In this document: positions 8,515 to 16,958 of the stretch, one piece after another
Numbering within the stretch: the first letter of the stretch is position 1
Layout of the letters: each line of letters begins with the position of its first letter
Assembly (NCBI RefSeq): GCF_029761935.1
Contig: NZ_CP121699.1
Location: 744,001 to 808,000, forward strand
Origin: Microbacterium testaceum
Lineage (GTDB): Bacteria; Actinomycetota; Actinomycetes; Actinomycetales; Microbacteriaceae
DNA: 64,000 bases
Direction of reading: 5' to 3'
Notes under the pieces: model-generated
The model's database searches: none
Told to the model about the DNA's origin: nothing
The model's input: only the letters and a program-made list of their open reading frames with translations
Position numbers and translations under genes: made by a program

Positions 8515-11058
8515 ATGCCATTTGTCGGTCGAGATCGAGAGTTGCACGTTGCCGCGAACCTGATCGGTTCGGGTAGCGGCTCCGCGGGCTTGTTCGTCGG
8601 TGAAAGCGGGTCGGGCAAGTCCGCCCTGGCACGCGAGGTCGCGGCGCGCCACGACGCCGTGGTGGTCACGGCCAGTCCGAGCGAGCGCATGTGGCCGCTC
8701 TCGGGCGTCACCGCGGTGGTGGCGGCGCTCGACGACGGGCGACGAGATGCGGTCGACAGGGTCCTGTCCCGCGGCGGCGACTGGCCCGAGCACCTCCTGG
8801 CCGAGGAGATCAGCCGCACCCTCCACCTGCTGCGGGCCGATCCGTGCGTCGTCGTCGTCGACGACCTCGACGAGATGGACAGCGCGAGCATCACCGTGCT
8901 GTCGTACGTCTTCGGACGCCTCCGCGGCACCGGCGTCAGCGTGATCGCCACGAGTGGCTCGTTCGAGGGACGCCACGACTTCGCTGGAATGCTGCAGACC
9001 CGCATCCAGCGGTTGTCGTTCGACGAGTCCGTCGATCTCGCGCGCAACGTTCTCGGGGCGGGTGCCGATCGCGCCGTGCTGCGGATCGTCGCGGACCTCG
9101 CCGCGGGCGACCCCGGTGTACTGGTGGGCTTGCGCCTCACCCCCGCCGAGGCGAACGGCGACGAGCCGCTCAGCGTTCCGCTGCGCGTGCGGGACCAGCA
9201 GCGCAACCCGCGGAAGCAGCGTGAGTGCCGCGCGATCTACCCGAGGTGGGCGCACGTCCTCGACCTTCTCGCCGTAGGTCCCGTATACGGGCTCGACCGG
9301 CTGCGCACCACCGCCGACGAGGACGACGTCGACATCGACGATCTGATCGATCACGGCATCGTCTCCGTCCACGGCGGTCTCGCCCGCATCGCCGACCCGG
9401 CTCGCCGACTGCGCCTGCACGCCGGACTGACCCCGGAGGAGCGTCGCGCCCTGCACGCACGAGGAGCGGCCGACCACGCCGGCGCGTACCCGGCGACACG
9501 GCGCTGGCACGAGAGCTTCCTCGACCCGGCCGCCGATCGCGGCGCACTCCTCGAGGGCGCCATCCGGCTGGCTCGAGACGCCGAGACCACGGCGGCCGTC
9601 GAGTTCGCCGAGCGGGCATTGGCCGGCGAGATGGACGAAGCGCGTCGCTGCGAACTCCTCGTCGACCTCGGCGAGGCCCTCGTGCTCGGCGGACACGACC
9701 TGCTCGGTCAGCACTACCTCCGGCGGGCCGGGGTGAGCGCCGATCCCGCGACCCGCACGCGCGCCGCGATCGCCCGTCTCCGCGCGGTCGCGGCGGTGGA
9801 TCACACGGTCGACGACAGCGTGCTCCATCAGGTCGATCCGCTCCTGGGCGCCGAGGCCGCGGCATCCGAGAGGCTTCTCTGTGAGAGCGCCTGCCTCCAC
9901 CTGCACCGCGGCGAGGTCGACCTGGCCGTCGAACGGATCGCCCTCGCCGTGAAGCTCGGCGTCGCGTCCACCCAGACGGCGCTGCTCGCCGGTATCGCCG
10001 CAGAGATGGGCGGGCGCTCCCACGCCGCGGCGGCCATCCGTCTCGAAGACGACGGCGACGACGTCCAGATCCACCACGCCCTGCTGTACGCGGGGCTCAC
10101 CCTGCTGCGCGAGGACTACAGCACGGCCCGACGGATCATCCGCGCCGAGCTCGACCGTTCCCCGCGACACGCGCCGATGTGGCGAGAGCACCTTCTGCGT
10201 CAGCTCGTCACGGTCGAGGTCCGTGCCGGAGACCCGATCGCCGCGCGCGACGCCGTCGTCGCGTGGCAGCGCGAGTGGATCCCCGGACGCAGCACCGACG
10301 CCGCCAGCACGCTCATCCTCGCCGCCGAGGCGGCGATGCACGAACCGCCCACCGGTGCCGCCGATCTCGTGGAGCGGGGGCGGGAACGAGCCCGTCGCGA
10401 AGGCGCGAGCACCCTGACGCCGTGGTTCGCGGCGATCGAGGGGGCCCTCGCCCTCGGCGAGGGGCGGTACGCCGAGGCCGTTCTGCACTTGCGCGAAGCC
10501 CTCTCCTCCCACGCCGACGACGACCCCGCCGTGATGCGTCTCGACGCCGACCTCATCGAAGCCCTCTGGCTCGACGGTCGACATGACGAAGCTTGCGAAG
10601 AACTGGAAGGCCTCGAGCGCGCGGCCGCCGATTCGACGAAACGGTGGACCCACCTCGCCCTCGCGCGCTCGCGGGCCGTCTGCCGGTCCGCCCGCGAGGG
10701 CGCGGCGGCCTTCCGTGACGCCGAAACGCTGTTCCGCGGCGACGACTCCCCTCTCGAGCGGGAACGCCTCCGCCGGGCGGAGGAACGGTGCCTGACGGAC
10801 GTCCGCGTGTCGGCCGTCCGCGCGATCGGTGGCGACGCCGTCCCGACCCCCCGACCGGGTCGGAACGCGCGAGAGCTCACCGGCCACGAACGTGAGATCG
10901 TCGCCCTCGTCGAGCGCGGGTTGCGCAACCGCGAGATCGCGGCGGCCCTGTTCATTTCGCTCCGCACGGTCGAGCTGCGCCTGACCGGCATCTACCGCAA
11001 ACTCGGCATCACCTCGCGGGTACAGCTCGTGGCCCACCTTCGCGGAGCGGCGAGCTGA
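8515..11058 (+). CDS. LuxR-family transcriptional regulator with N-terminal ATPase (LAL type)
   Basis: Large cytosolic ATP-dependent activator. The 847-aa product opens with an AAA/STAND-type domain (MPFVGRDRELHVAANLIG, Walker A GESGSGKSA near residue 30, Walker B-like VVVDDLDE near residue 120). A long alpha-helical, TPR-like middle follows. It ends in a LuxR helix-turn-helix: LTGHEREIVALVERGLRNRE, then IAAALFISLRTVELRL. ATG 8515 has AGGGAG 7 nt upstream; longer in-frame starts lack a ribosome site. Its ligand is unknown. The gene converges on, and overlaps by 50 bp, the glycosyltransferase of the polysaccharide locus, which it might regulate (inference). Confidence 0.85.
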   Translation: MPFVGRDRELHVAANLIGSGSGSAGLFVGESGSGKSALAREVAARHDAVVVTASPSERMWPLSGVTAVVAALDDGRRDAVDRVLSRGGDWPEHLLAEEISRTLHLLRADPCVVVVDDLDEMDSASITVLSYVFGRLRGTGVSVIATSGSFEGRHDFAGMLQTRIQRLSFDESVDLARNVLGAGADRAVLRIVADLAAGDPGVLVGLRLTPAEANGDEPLSVPLRVRDQQRNPRKQRECRAIYPRWAHVLDLLAVGPVYGLDRLRTTADEDDVDIDDLIDHGIVSVHGGLARIADPARRLRLHAGLTPEERRALHARGAADHAGAYPATRRWHESFLDPAADRGALLEGAIRLARDAETTAAVEFAERALAGEMDEARRCELLVDLGEALVLGGHDLLGQHYLRRAGVSADPATRTRAAIARLRAVAAVDHTVDDSVLHQVDPLLGAEAAASERLLCESACLHLHRGEVDLAVERIALAVKLGVASTQTALLAGIAAEMGGRSHAAAAIRLEDDGDDVQIHHALLYAGLTLLREDYSTARRIIRAELDRSPRHAPMWREHLLRQLVTVEVRAGDPIAARDAVVAWQREWIPGRSTDAASTLILAAEAAMHEPPTGAADLVERGRERARREGASTLTPWFAAIEGALALGEGRYAEAVLHLREALSSHADDDPAVMRLDADLIEALWLDGRHDEACEELEGLERAAADSTKRWTHLALARSRAVCRSAREGAAAFRDAETLFRGDDSPLERERLRRAEERCLTDVRVSAVRAIGGDAVPTPRPGRNARELTGHEREIVALVERGLRNREIAAALFISLRTVELRLTGIYRKLGITSRVQLVAHLRGAAS

Positions 11059-12343
11059 GCGGAGCGGCCGCCGGTTCGCCCGACAGCTGCGACATCCGGC
11101 GATCGGGGCTACGCCAGCGCCCGTCGGACGGGCGCCCGAGCGCGGCGACGAGGGCACGGAGGCACAGGGTCGCATCCCACACCCGGAGGAGGGGGAACAC
11201 GAGCATCCGGGGATGCGGGCGCGTGCGCGACACCGCACAGGTGAACGCGCTCATGACGAGGTCGACGATCAGGAACCCCGCGGCCAGGGGAAGCACCGGA
11301 AGGGCCGCGGCTACCGCGGCCGCCGTCGCCGCTGCGGCACCGTCTGTCGTCGCCGCGACCACCGTCGCCAGAGCTCCGACGACCAGGAGCGGGAGCATCG
11401 CCACCAGGACCAGACTCGACACGACGGTCTCGACCGCGAAGACGCCGACCGACGACCAGAAGAGGCCAGGATGGGGTCCGTGGCGGCGTACCGTCTGCCA
11501 GAACCCGAGGCTCCAGCGCCGGACCTGCGCCGAGTAGTCGCGCAGGACCGCGGGATCCTGCGTCTCGGCGACCGCGCACTCGGGGTGGAAGGCGATCCGC
11601 CCGAGCCTCTTAGCGTGGACCTCGAAGGTCATGTTGAAGTCCTCGATCGACAGTCCGGGAGCGTCGATGTCGATGCGATGCAGCACATCGGTGCGGTAGA
11701 GGCTGGCGAACCCGGGCACGATCGCCACGGCATCCGCCCCCCGCGCCGCCTGCCCGAACTTGTGCAGGTACTGCGTGCACACGTACGTGCGCTCGCGGTA
11801 CGAGGTGAGCACGCGCCCCACGCCCGTGGGCGGGAGTTCCGCCGACGTGGTCGCCCGACCGGCCACCGCGACGACGCCATCGTCCGTGAACTGCGGAAGC
11901 GCGGTACGCAGATAGTCGGGGCGAGGCCGGGAGTCCGCGTCGAGCAGCAGGAGCAGGGGGAACCGCTCCGGGATCCGGAAGTGACCGAGGCCCGCCCGGA
12001 TAGCGCCCGCCTTCCCCCGGTTCGGCGTGAGGTCCCAGGCCTCGGCACCGGCGGCTCGCGCGCGCTCGACGGTGTCGTCGTGCGAGCCGTCCGACACGAC
12101 GAACACGTTGCCCGCAGGCACGAGGCGGCGCGCCGCACGCACGGCGTCGGCGATCACGAGCTCCTCGTCGTGCGCGGCGATGAGGATCGCCACCTCGGCG
12201 CTGCGGAAGTACATCGACGGGTTCAGCAGCGCGGCGGACGGTCGACGCTCGGCGACGAGACGGCACACCGCCGCCGTGCCCCATACGAGCGTCGACACAC
12301 CGATCGTGCACACCGCGACGAGCACGACGAGTGCAGGGGTCAT
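11009..12343 (-). CDS. Processive family 2 glycosyltransferase (membrane polysaccharide synthase)
   Basis: The 444-aa membrane protein polymerises activated sugars at the cytosolic face. One N-terminal membrane segment (residues 5-27) precedes a GT-A domain with DGS at 85-87, the DAD motif at 135-137, ED at 234-235 and QVRRW at 273-277. The D, D, D, QxxRW set marks processive enzymes such as hyaluronan, chitin, cellulose and poly-GlcNAc synthases. Several membrane helices follow from about residue 300 to 370, probably forming the export channel. ATG is preceded by GAGG. It is divergent from the nucleotide-sugar dehydrogenase and probably makes the polymer of this locus. Substrate cannot be read from sequence. 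Confidence 0.85.
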   Translation of the reverse strand: MTPALVVLVAVCTIGVSTLVWGTAAVCRLVAERRPSAALLNPSMYFRSAEVAILIAAHDEELVIADAVRAARRLVPAGNVFVVSDGSHDDTVERARAAGAEAWDLTPNRGKAGAIRAGLGHFRIPERFPLLLLLDADSRPRPDYLRTALPQFTDDGVVAVAGRATTSAELPPTGVGRVLTSYRERTYVCTQYLHKFGQAARGADAVAIVPGFASLYRTDVLHRIDIDAPGLSIEDFNMTFEVHAKRLGRIAFHPECAVAETQDPAVLRDYSAQVRRWSLGFWQTVRRHGPHPGLFWSSVGVFAVETVVSSLVLVAMLPLLVVGALATVVAATTDGAAAATAAAVAAALPVLPLAAGFLIVDLVMSAFTCAVSRTRPHPRMLVFPLLRVWDATLCLRALVAALGRPSDGRWRSPDRRMSQLSGEPAAAPLSSPLREGGPRAVPAR

Positions 12344-12672
12344 GGCATCCCACCTCTTCGGGTCGAGGGTTCGGGTCGCGCCCCCGGATCGGGCGACCGG
12401 ATGACGCGTCGAAGGCGACCGTACGTGACCCGGCGCTCGTCGAGGCCGCCTCGACCCGCAGTTGCGGTTGCGGTTTCCCGCAGATCGCGATGCGGGGAGC
12501 GGTACCCCGCAGGATCGTCCGCGATTGCTTGACCCGACCCGCGCCGACGACGCACTGTGATCCCCGGATCAGCGTCGATACCCGATCGGACGCCGTCCCA
12601 CCACCCGAAATCGTCCGAGGGGGCGCTGCATTTCCCCCGCCGCCCCCTCGGACCCTGCCTTGGAGGATGAAG
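12344..12672. promoter_or_regulatory. Divergent control region of the polysaccharide locus
   Basis: These 329 bp separate the glycosyltransferase and the dehydrogenase and must hold promoters for both. Visible structure: a 7-bp inverted repeat TGCGGGG/CCCCGCA at 12491-12511, a TTGACC near 12529 that could be a -35 element for rightward transcription (no matching -10 is clear), and a 13-bp-stem hairpin at 12613-12653. No additional gene is supported here. Confidence 0.5.
12613..12653 (+). promoter_or_regulatory. Leader hairpin just before the dehydrogenase ribosome site
   Basis: A perfect 13-bp stem (GTCCGAGGGGGCG with CGCCCCCTCGGAC) closes a 15-nt loop containing TTTCCCCC. It ends 8 nt before the Shine-Dalgarno GGAGG. 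The C-rich loop or stem could gate ribosome access or act as an attenuator of the whole sugar operon. The role is inferred; the structure is visible. Confidence 0.5.
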
Positions 12673-14004
12673 ATGTCCACTCTCGATGTCCGGGCCGACG
12701 TGATGACCACGCCGCGGCCCCCGGCTCCCGCCCCGACGCGGACGTTCGACTTCGACGTCGCCATCGTGGGGCTCGGGTACGTGGGCCTGCCGACCGCCCT
12801 GGCCTATCACGCCAGCGGGTCGCGCGTTCTCGCCCTCGACGTCTCGCCGCGACGCCTGCGCGACATCGCCGCGCGCAGCGCCGACCTCATCGACTCCGAC
12901 CGGGAGCGCCTCGAGACCGCTCTGCACGCGCCGGCGGGCTTCCGGCTCACCAGCGACACCTCGGAACTCGGCCGCGCCGCCGCGATCGTCGTGTGCGTCC
13001 CCACGCCCGTCGACCACCAGCAGGTCCCGGACCTCACCGCGCTCCGGGCGGCGTGCGCCACCGTCGTCGCCGCCGTCCGGCCCGGCCAGCTCATCATGCT
13101 CACCTCGACCACCTACGTCGGCTGCACCCACGACCTCGTCGAGAAGCCGCTCCTCGAACGCGGGATGCAGATCGGACGCGACGTCTTCGTCACCTTCAGC
13201 GCCGAACGGATCGACCCCGGCAACGTGGGCTTCGCCCAGGAGATCGTCCCCCGCGTGGTGGGCGGAGCCACCGCCCAGTGCGAAGAAGAGGGCGCGCGCC
13301 TGCTCGCACGCTACGCGGCGCGCGTGCACCGGGTGTCGAGCCTCGCCACCGCCGAGATGACGAAGCTGCTCGAGAACACCTTCCGCGCCGTCAACATCGC
13401 CCTCGCCAACGAGTTCGCCGACATCTGCGGTGCCCTCGACGTCGCCGTCACCGAGGTGATCGAGGCCGCGAGCACCAAGCCCTACGGCTTCATGGCGTTC
13501 TACCCCGGCCCCGGCGTCGGCGGACACTGCATCCCCTGCGACCCGCACTACCTGCTGTGGCAGCTCAAGGCGCTGCACGTCGACGCGGGCGTCATCACCG
13601 AGGCCATGACGCGCATCGCGGCCCGCCCTCGCCGTGTCGTCGACCGCATCCGCGATGTCCTCGGACGCGCCGGCAAGGGCACGCTCGGCGCCCGCGTGCT
13701 CGTCGTCGGCGTCACCTACAAGCCCGACGTCGCCGACTTGCGCGAATCCCCCGCCCTCGAGATCATCGACCACCTGATCGACGTGGGCGCCGAGGTGCAG
13801 TACGTCGACACCCACGCCCCGCACATCCGCCTCGATTCCGGGCGGGAACGCGATTCGCTGCCCGACCCGGCGGCCTTCCATCCCGACATCGTGCTCGTGC
13901 ACACCCGCCACCACGACGCCGACCTGGGCTGGCTCGACGGCCACGCGGTCGTCGTCGACGGCACCTACCGCAGCGCCGACATCGCGGGGCGGGTGCTCCT
14001 GTGA
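12673..14004 (+). CDS. Nucleotide-sugar dehydrogenase (UDP-GlcNAc/UDP-ManNAc 6-dehydrogenase type)
   Basis: Oxidises the C6 hydroxyl of a UDP-hexose (or UDP-HexNAc) to a uronic acid with two NAD+, giving an acidic building block. The 443-aa protein has the Rossmann motif VGLGYVGLP near residue 35 and the catalytic cysteine Cys286 in GPGVGGHCIPCDPHYL. The C-terminal domain contains VGVTYKPDVADLRESPA. Cys-Ile-Pro-Cys-Asp-Pro is closer to WbpA/WecC enzymes than to UDP-glucose dehydrogenase. ATG 12673 is preferred over ATG 12667 because GGAGG abuts the latter and is 6 nt from the former. The end overlaps the epimerase by 4 nt. Confidence 0.87.
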   Translation: MSTLDVRADVMTTPRPPAPAPTRTFDFDVAIVGLGYVGLPTALAYHASGSRVLALDVSPRRLRDIAARSADLIDSDRERLETALHAPAGFRLTSDTSELGRAAAIVVCVPTPVDHQQVPDLTALRAACATVVAAVRPGQLIMLTSTTYVGCTHDLVEKPLLERGMQIGRDVFVTFSAERIDPGNVGFAQEIVPRVVGGATAQCEEEGARLLARYAARVHRVSSLATAEMTKLLENTFRAVNIALANEFADICGALDVAVTEVIEAASTKPYGFMAFYPGPGVGGHCIPCDPHYLLWQLKALHVDAGVITEAMTRIAARPRRVVDRIRDVLGRAGKGTLGARVLVVGVTYKPDVADLRESPALEIIDHLIDVGAEVQYVDTHAPHIRLDSGRERDSLPDPAAFHPDIVLVHTRHHDADLGWLDGHAVVVDGTYRSADIAGRVLL

Positions 14005-15065
14005 GCGGCCTGACGATCTACCCGGGCTCCGCCTCGCCTCGGACGCGCACGCTGGTCACCGGGGGCGCCGGGTTCGTCGGCAGCCACCTCGTCGAGCACC
14101 TGCTGACCCTGGGTGACGAGGTCGTCGTCCTCGACGACCTCTCGACCGGCTCGGCACGCAACCTCGCGGGCGTCGCCGACAACCCCCGCCTCGAGATGAT
14201 CCACGGCTCGATCCTCAACACCAAGACCGTGAGCGCGGCGATGCAGGGATGCGACCGCGTTTTCCACCTGGCCGCGGCCGTCGGGGTGAAGCTCATCGTG
14301 GAGCAGCCCCTGCGGGGTCTGCGCATCAACATCCACGGCACCGAGAACGTGCTGACGGCGGCCATCGAGCACCAGGCCTCGGTGCTCATGGTGTCCACGA
14401 GCGAGGTGTACGGCAAGAACACCGCCGATCGCCTGCGCGAAGACTCCGACCGCGTCCTCGGCGACCCGCTGCTCTCCCGTTGGACCTATGCGGGGGCGAA
14501 GGGCATCGACGAGGCCTTCGCCAAGGCCTACTGCGACCAGGAGGGCCTCGACGTCTCGATCGTCCGCCTGTTCAACACCGTCGGGCCCCGCCAGACCGGT
14601 CGCTACGGCATGGTGCTGCCCAACCTCGTGGGGCAGGCCCTGCGTGGCGCTCCCCTCACCGTGTTCGGCGACGGCCAGCAGACGCGCTGCTTCTCCGCGG
14701 TCGAGGACGTCGTGCCCGCGATGGTGCTCATCGAGCGGGACCCGCGCGCACGGGGTCAGGCCTACAACCTGGGCGGCGCGCGCGAGATCTCGATCTTTGA
14801 GCTCGCGACCGAGATCATCCGCACCCTCGACAGTCGGAGCACGATCGAGCTCGTCCCCTACGAGCAGGCGTACGCCCCCGGCTTCGAGGACATGCGGCGC
14901 CGCGTCCCCGACAACACCAAGGCGCACGACCTCGTGGGCTATGAGCCGCACACCTCGCTGACCTCGACGATCATGCGAGTCGCCGCCGACCTGCTCTCGC
15001 GCGAACGCCTCGGCTCCGACGCCATGCCGCTGGCCGGCGCGGGCGCTTTCCGCGGGGTCCTCTAA
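14001..15065 (+). CDS. NAD-dependent sugar-nucleotide epimerase/dehydratase
   Basis: Extended short-chain dehydrogenase acting on a nucleotide sugar (4-epimerase, decarboxylase or dehydratase). In 354 aa it shows the NAD motif TGGAGFVGSH near residue 20, the active-site STSEVYG near residue 131 and the catalytic pair Tyr163/Lys167 in YAGAK, followed by FNTVGPRQTGRYG. The overall pattern resembles UDP-glucose 4-epimerase and UDP-glucuronate decarboxylase families and does not separate them. GTG 14001 overlaps the dehydrogenase stop. TAATG joins it to the following glmS, so three genes are coupled. Likely adjusts the uronic acid or HexNAc for the polymer. Confidence 0.85.
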   Translation: MSGLTIYPGSASPRTRTLVTGGAGFVGSHLVEHLLTLGDEVVVLDDLSTGSARNLAGVADNPRLEMIHGSILNTKTVSAAMQGCDRVFHLAAAVGVKLIVEQPLRGLRINIHGTENVLTAAIEHQASVLMVSTSEVYGKNTADRLREDSDRVLGDPLLSRWTYAGAKGIDEAFAKAYCDQEGLDVSIVRLFNTVGPRQTGRYGMVLPNLVGQALRGAPLTVFGDGQQTRCFSAVEDVVPAMVLIERDPRARGQAYNLGGAREISIFELATEIIRTLDSRSTIELVPYEQAYAPGFEDMRRRVPDNTKAHDLVGYEPHTSLTSTIMRVAADLLSRERLGSDAMPLAGAGAFRGVL

Positions 15066-16879
15066 TGTGCGGCATCACCGCGTACCGCGGTCCGACGTCC
15101 GCCGCCTCGCGCGCCCGAAGCGCCCTCGAGCGTCTGGAGTACCGGGGCTACGACTCCGCGGGCATCGCCGCGCGGCACGTCGACGGCACGGCCCTGCACG
15201 TGCGCACCCTGAACGGCGTGGCATCCCTCACCGACGCGGTGCGTTCGGGCGAATCGGGGACGGATGCCACGACCTCGGCGATCGGTCACACCCGCTGGGC
15301 CACCCACGGCGGGGTCAGCGAGCGCAACGCCCACCCGATCGAGGACTGCAGCGGTCGGTTGTTCCTGGTGCACAACGGGATCATCGAGAACGCCGATCTG
15401 CTGCGGGCGCAGCTCGTCGCCGACGGGCACCGGTTCGCCACCGACGTCGACAGCGAGGTGATCGTCCACCTGCTCGAGCAGGCGTTGCGCCCCGGGGTGG
15501 GGCTCGGCGACGCCCTCGCCGACATCGTCACGCGCCTCGAGGGGTCGTGGGCGATCGTCGCCCTCGACAGCCGGTCGGGATCGCTCGCGGGAACGGCGCA
15601 CGGTTCGCCCCTCATCTTCGCCGAGGGCGAAGAGGGGGTCTACTTCGCGAGCGACGTGGGTGCGATCACTCCGGTGGTCGAGACCTTCCGCGTGCTGGAG
15701 GACGACGACGTGGTCGAGGTGGACGCGGGAGGCATGCGGTGGCACCGCGCGGGCGGCAGTTGTCGCCCGCGCGGACTGTGGCCCGTCCCGCAGACGGCGT
15801 ACCTGTCCAGCAAGGGGCGCCATCGCGACCACATGGGCAACGAGATCGACGAGCAGCCCGCCGTGGCGCGCCGCGTGCTCGAGGTCCTCACCCCCGGGAT
15901 CGCCGACGGCATCCTGTGGCGAGGGGCGGGCCTTCCCCCGCTCGACGAGGTCGATCGGGTGACGGTCATCGGGTGCGGCACGTCGCTGCACGCGGGCCGT
16001 GCGGTGGCCGGGGTGTTCTCCCGCCTCGGCGGCCTCCCCACCCGCACGCTCGTCGCGAGCGAGGCGGCGCACGAGGTGTGGGAGCCGCGCACGCTGGTGA
16101 TCGCGCTGAGCCAATCGGGTGAGACGGCCGACGTCCTCCGGGCACTCGACGGCCTCCCGGCCCGCGGGCGCACCGTGTTGGCCCTGACGAACAATCCGTC
16201 GTCGACCCTGGCCCGTCGCGCGGATGCGACACTCGATTGCCTCGCCGGTCCCGAGATCGGGGTCGCCGCGACGAAGACGTTCGTCGCCCAGGTCCTGACG
16301 GGTGCCTGCCTCGCCCTCTCGGGGTTGTCGGTCTCGTCGCGGGCCGACGCGATGGCCCTCGATGGTGACCTGCGCGCGCTGGCCGCGACCCCGGAGGCCC
16401 TGTCGGCCGCTCTCGACACCTGGCGCGGCCCCGCGGCGAAGATGGCCGCCGAGTTCGTCAACGCCCCCGGCTTCCTCTTCCTCGGCCGCGGCTCGGGTCT
16501 CGTCTACGCCGCCGAGGGAGCGCTCAAGCTGAAAGAGCTGTCGTACCGGTGGACCGAGCACCAGCCGGCGGGCGAGCTGAAGCACGGCCCTCTCGCCCTG
16601 GTGGATGCCGGCACCCCGGTGTTCGTCGTCGACAACGGCGATCCGCGGCTCGACGTCGACGTCGCCGAGATCCTGGCCCGCGGCGGCCGCGTGCTCCGCG
16701 TGGGGGAACGCGTGCTGAACGTGGGCGGCATCCCGCTGCACCTGCCGCGGACCGGCCCCTCGTGGGGACCACTCGAGACGGTGGTGCCCCTGCAGATGTT
16801 CGCTCGCGAGCTCGCCCTGCGCCTGCGCCGCGACGTGGACAAGCCCCGCAATCTCGCGAAGTCGGTGACGGTCTCGTGA
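15065..16879 (+). CDS. glmS: Glutamine-fructose-6-phosphate aminotransferase (GlmS-type)
   Basis: Makes glucosamine-6-phosphate from fructose-6-phosphate and glutamine, the first committed step to UDP-GlcNAc. The 604 aa match full-length GlmS. The Ntn glutaminase domain starts with catalytic Cys2 (MCGITAYRG) and has RLEYRGYDSAG and GHTRWATHGG. Two SIS domains follow, with VIGCGTSLHAGR near residue 300, SQSGETADV near 350 and the C-terminal KSVTVS. ATG shares bases with the epimerase stop (TAATG). Being inside this locus it is probably a dedicated paralogue feeding hexosamine to the polymer, with a housekeeping copy elsewhere (inference). Confidence 0.92.
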   Translation: MCGITAYRGPTSAASRARSALERLEYRGYDSAGIAARHVDGTALHVRTLNGVASLTDAVRSGESGTDATTSAIGHTRWATHGGVSERNAHPIEDCSGRLFLVHNGIIENADLLRAQLVADGHRFATDVDSEVIVHLLEQALRPGVGLGDALADIVTRLEGSWAIVALDSRSGSLAGTAHGSPLIFAEGEEGVYFASDVGAITPVVETFRVLEDDDVVEVDAGGMRWHRAGGSCRPRGLWPVPQTAYLSSKGRHRDHMGNEIDEQPAVARRVLEVLTPGIADGILWRGAGLPPLDEVDRVTVIGCGTSLHAGRAVAGVFSRLGGLPTRTLVASEAAHEVWEPRTLVIALSQSGETADVLRALDGLPARGRTVLALTNNPSSTLARRADATLDCLAGPEIGVAATKTFVAQVLTGACLALSGLSVSSRADAMALDGDLRALAATPEALSAALDTWRGPAAKMAAEFVNAPGFLFLGRGSGLVYAAEGALKLKELSYRWTEHQPAGELKHGPLALVDAGTPVFVVDNGDPRLDVDVAEILARGGRVLRVGERVLNVGGIPLHLPRTGPSWGPLETVVPLQMFARELALRLRRDVDKPRNLAKSVTVS

Positions 16880-16958
16880 CCGGCCGCGCCTCCCCGGTCC
16901 CCGGCCCCGACGACTCAGGGATTCGCCGACGGACCCGCCCCACCCGAAAGGACACCCC

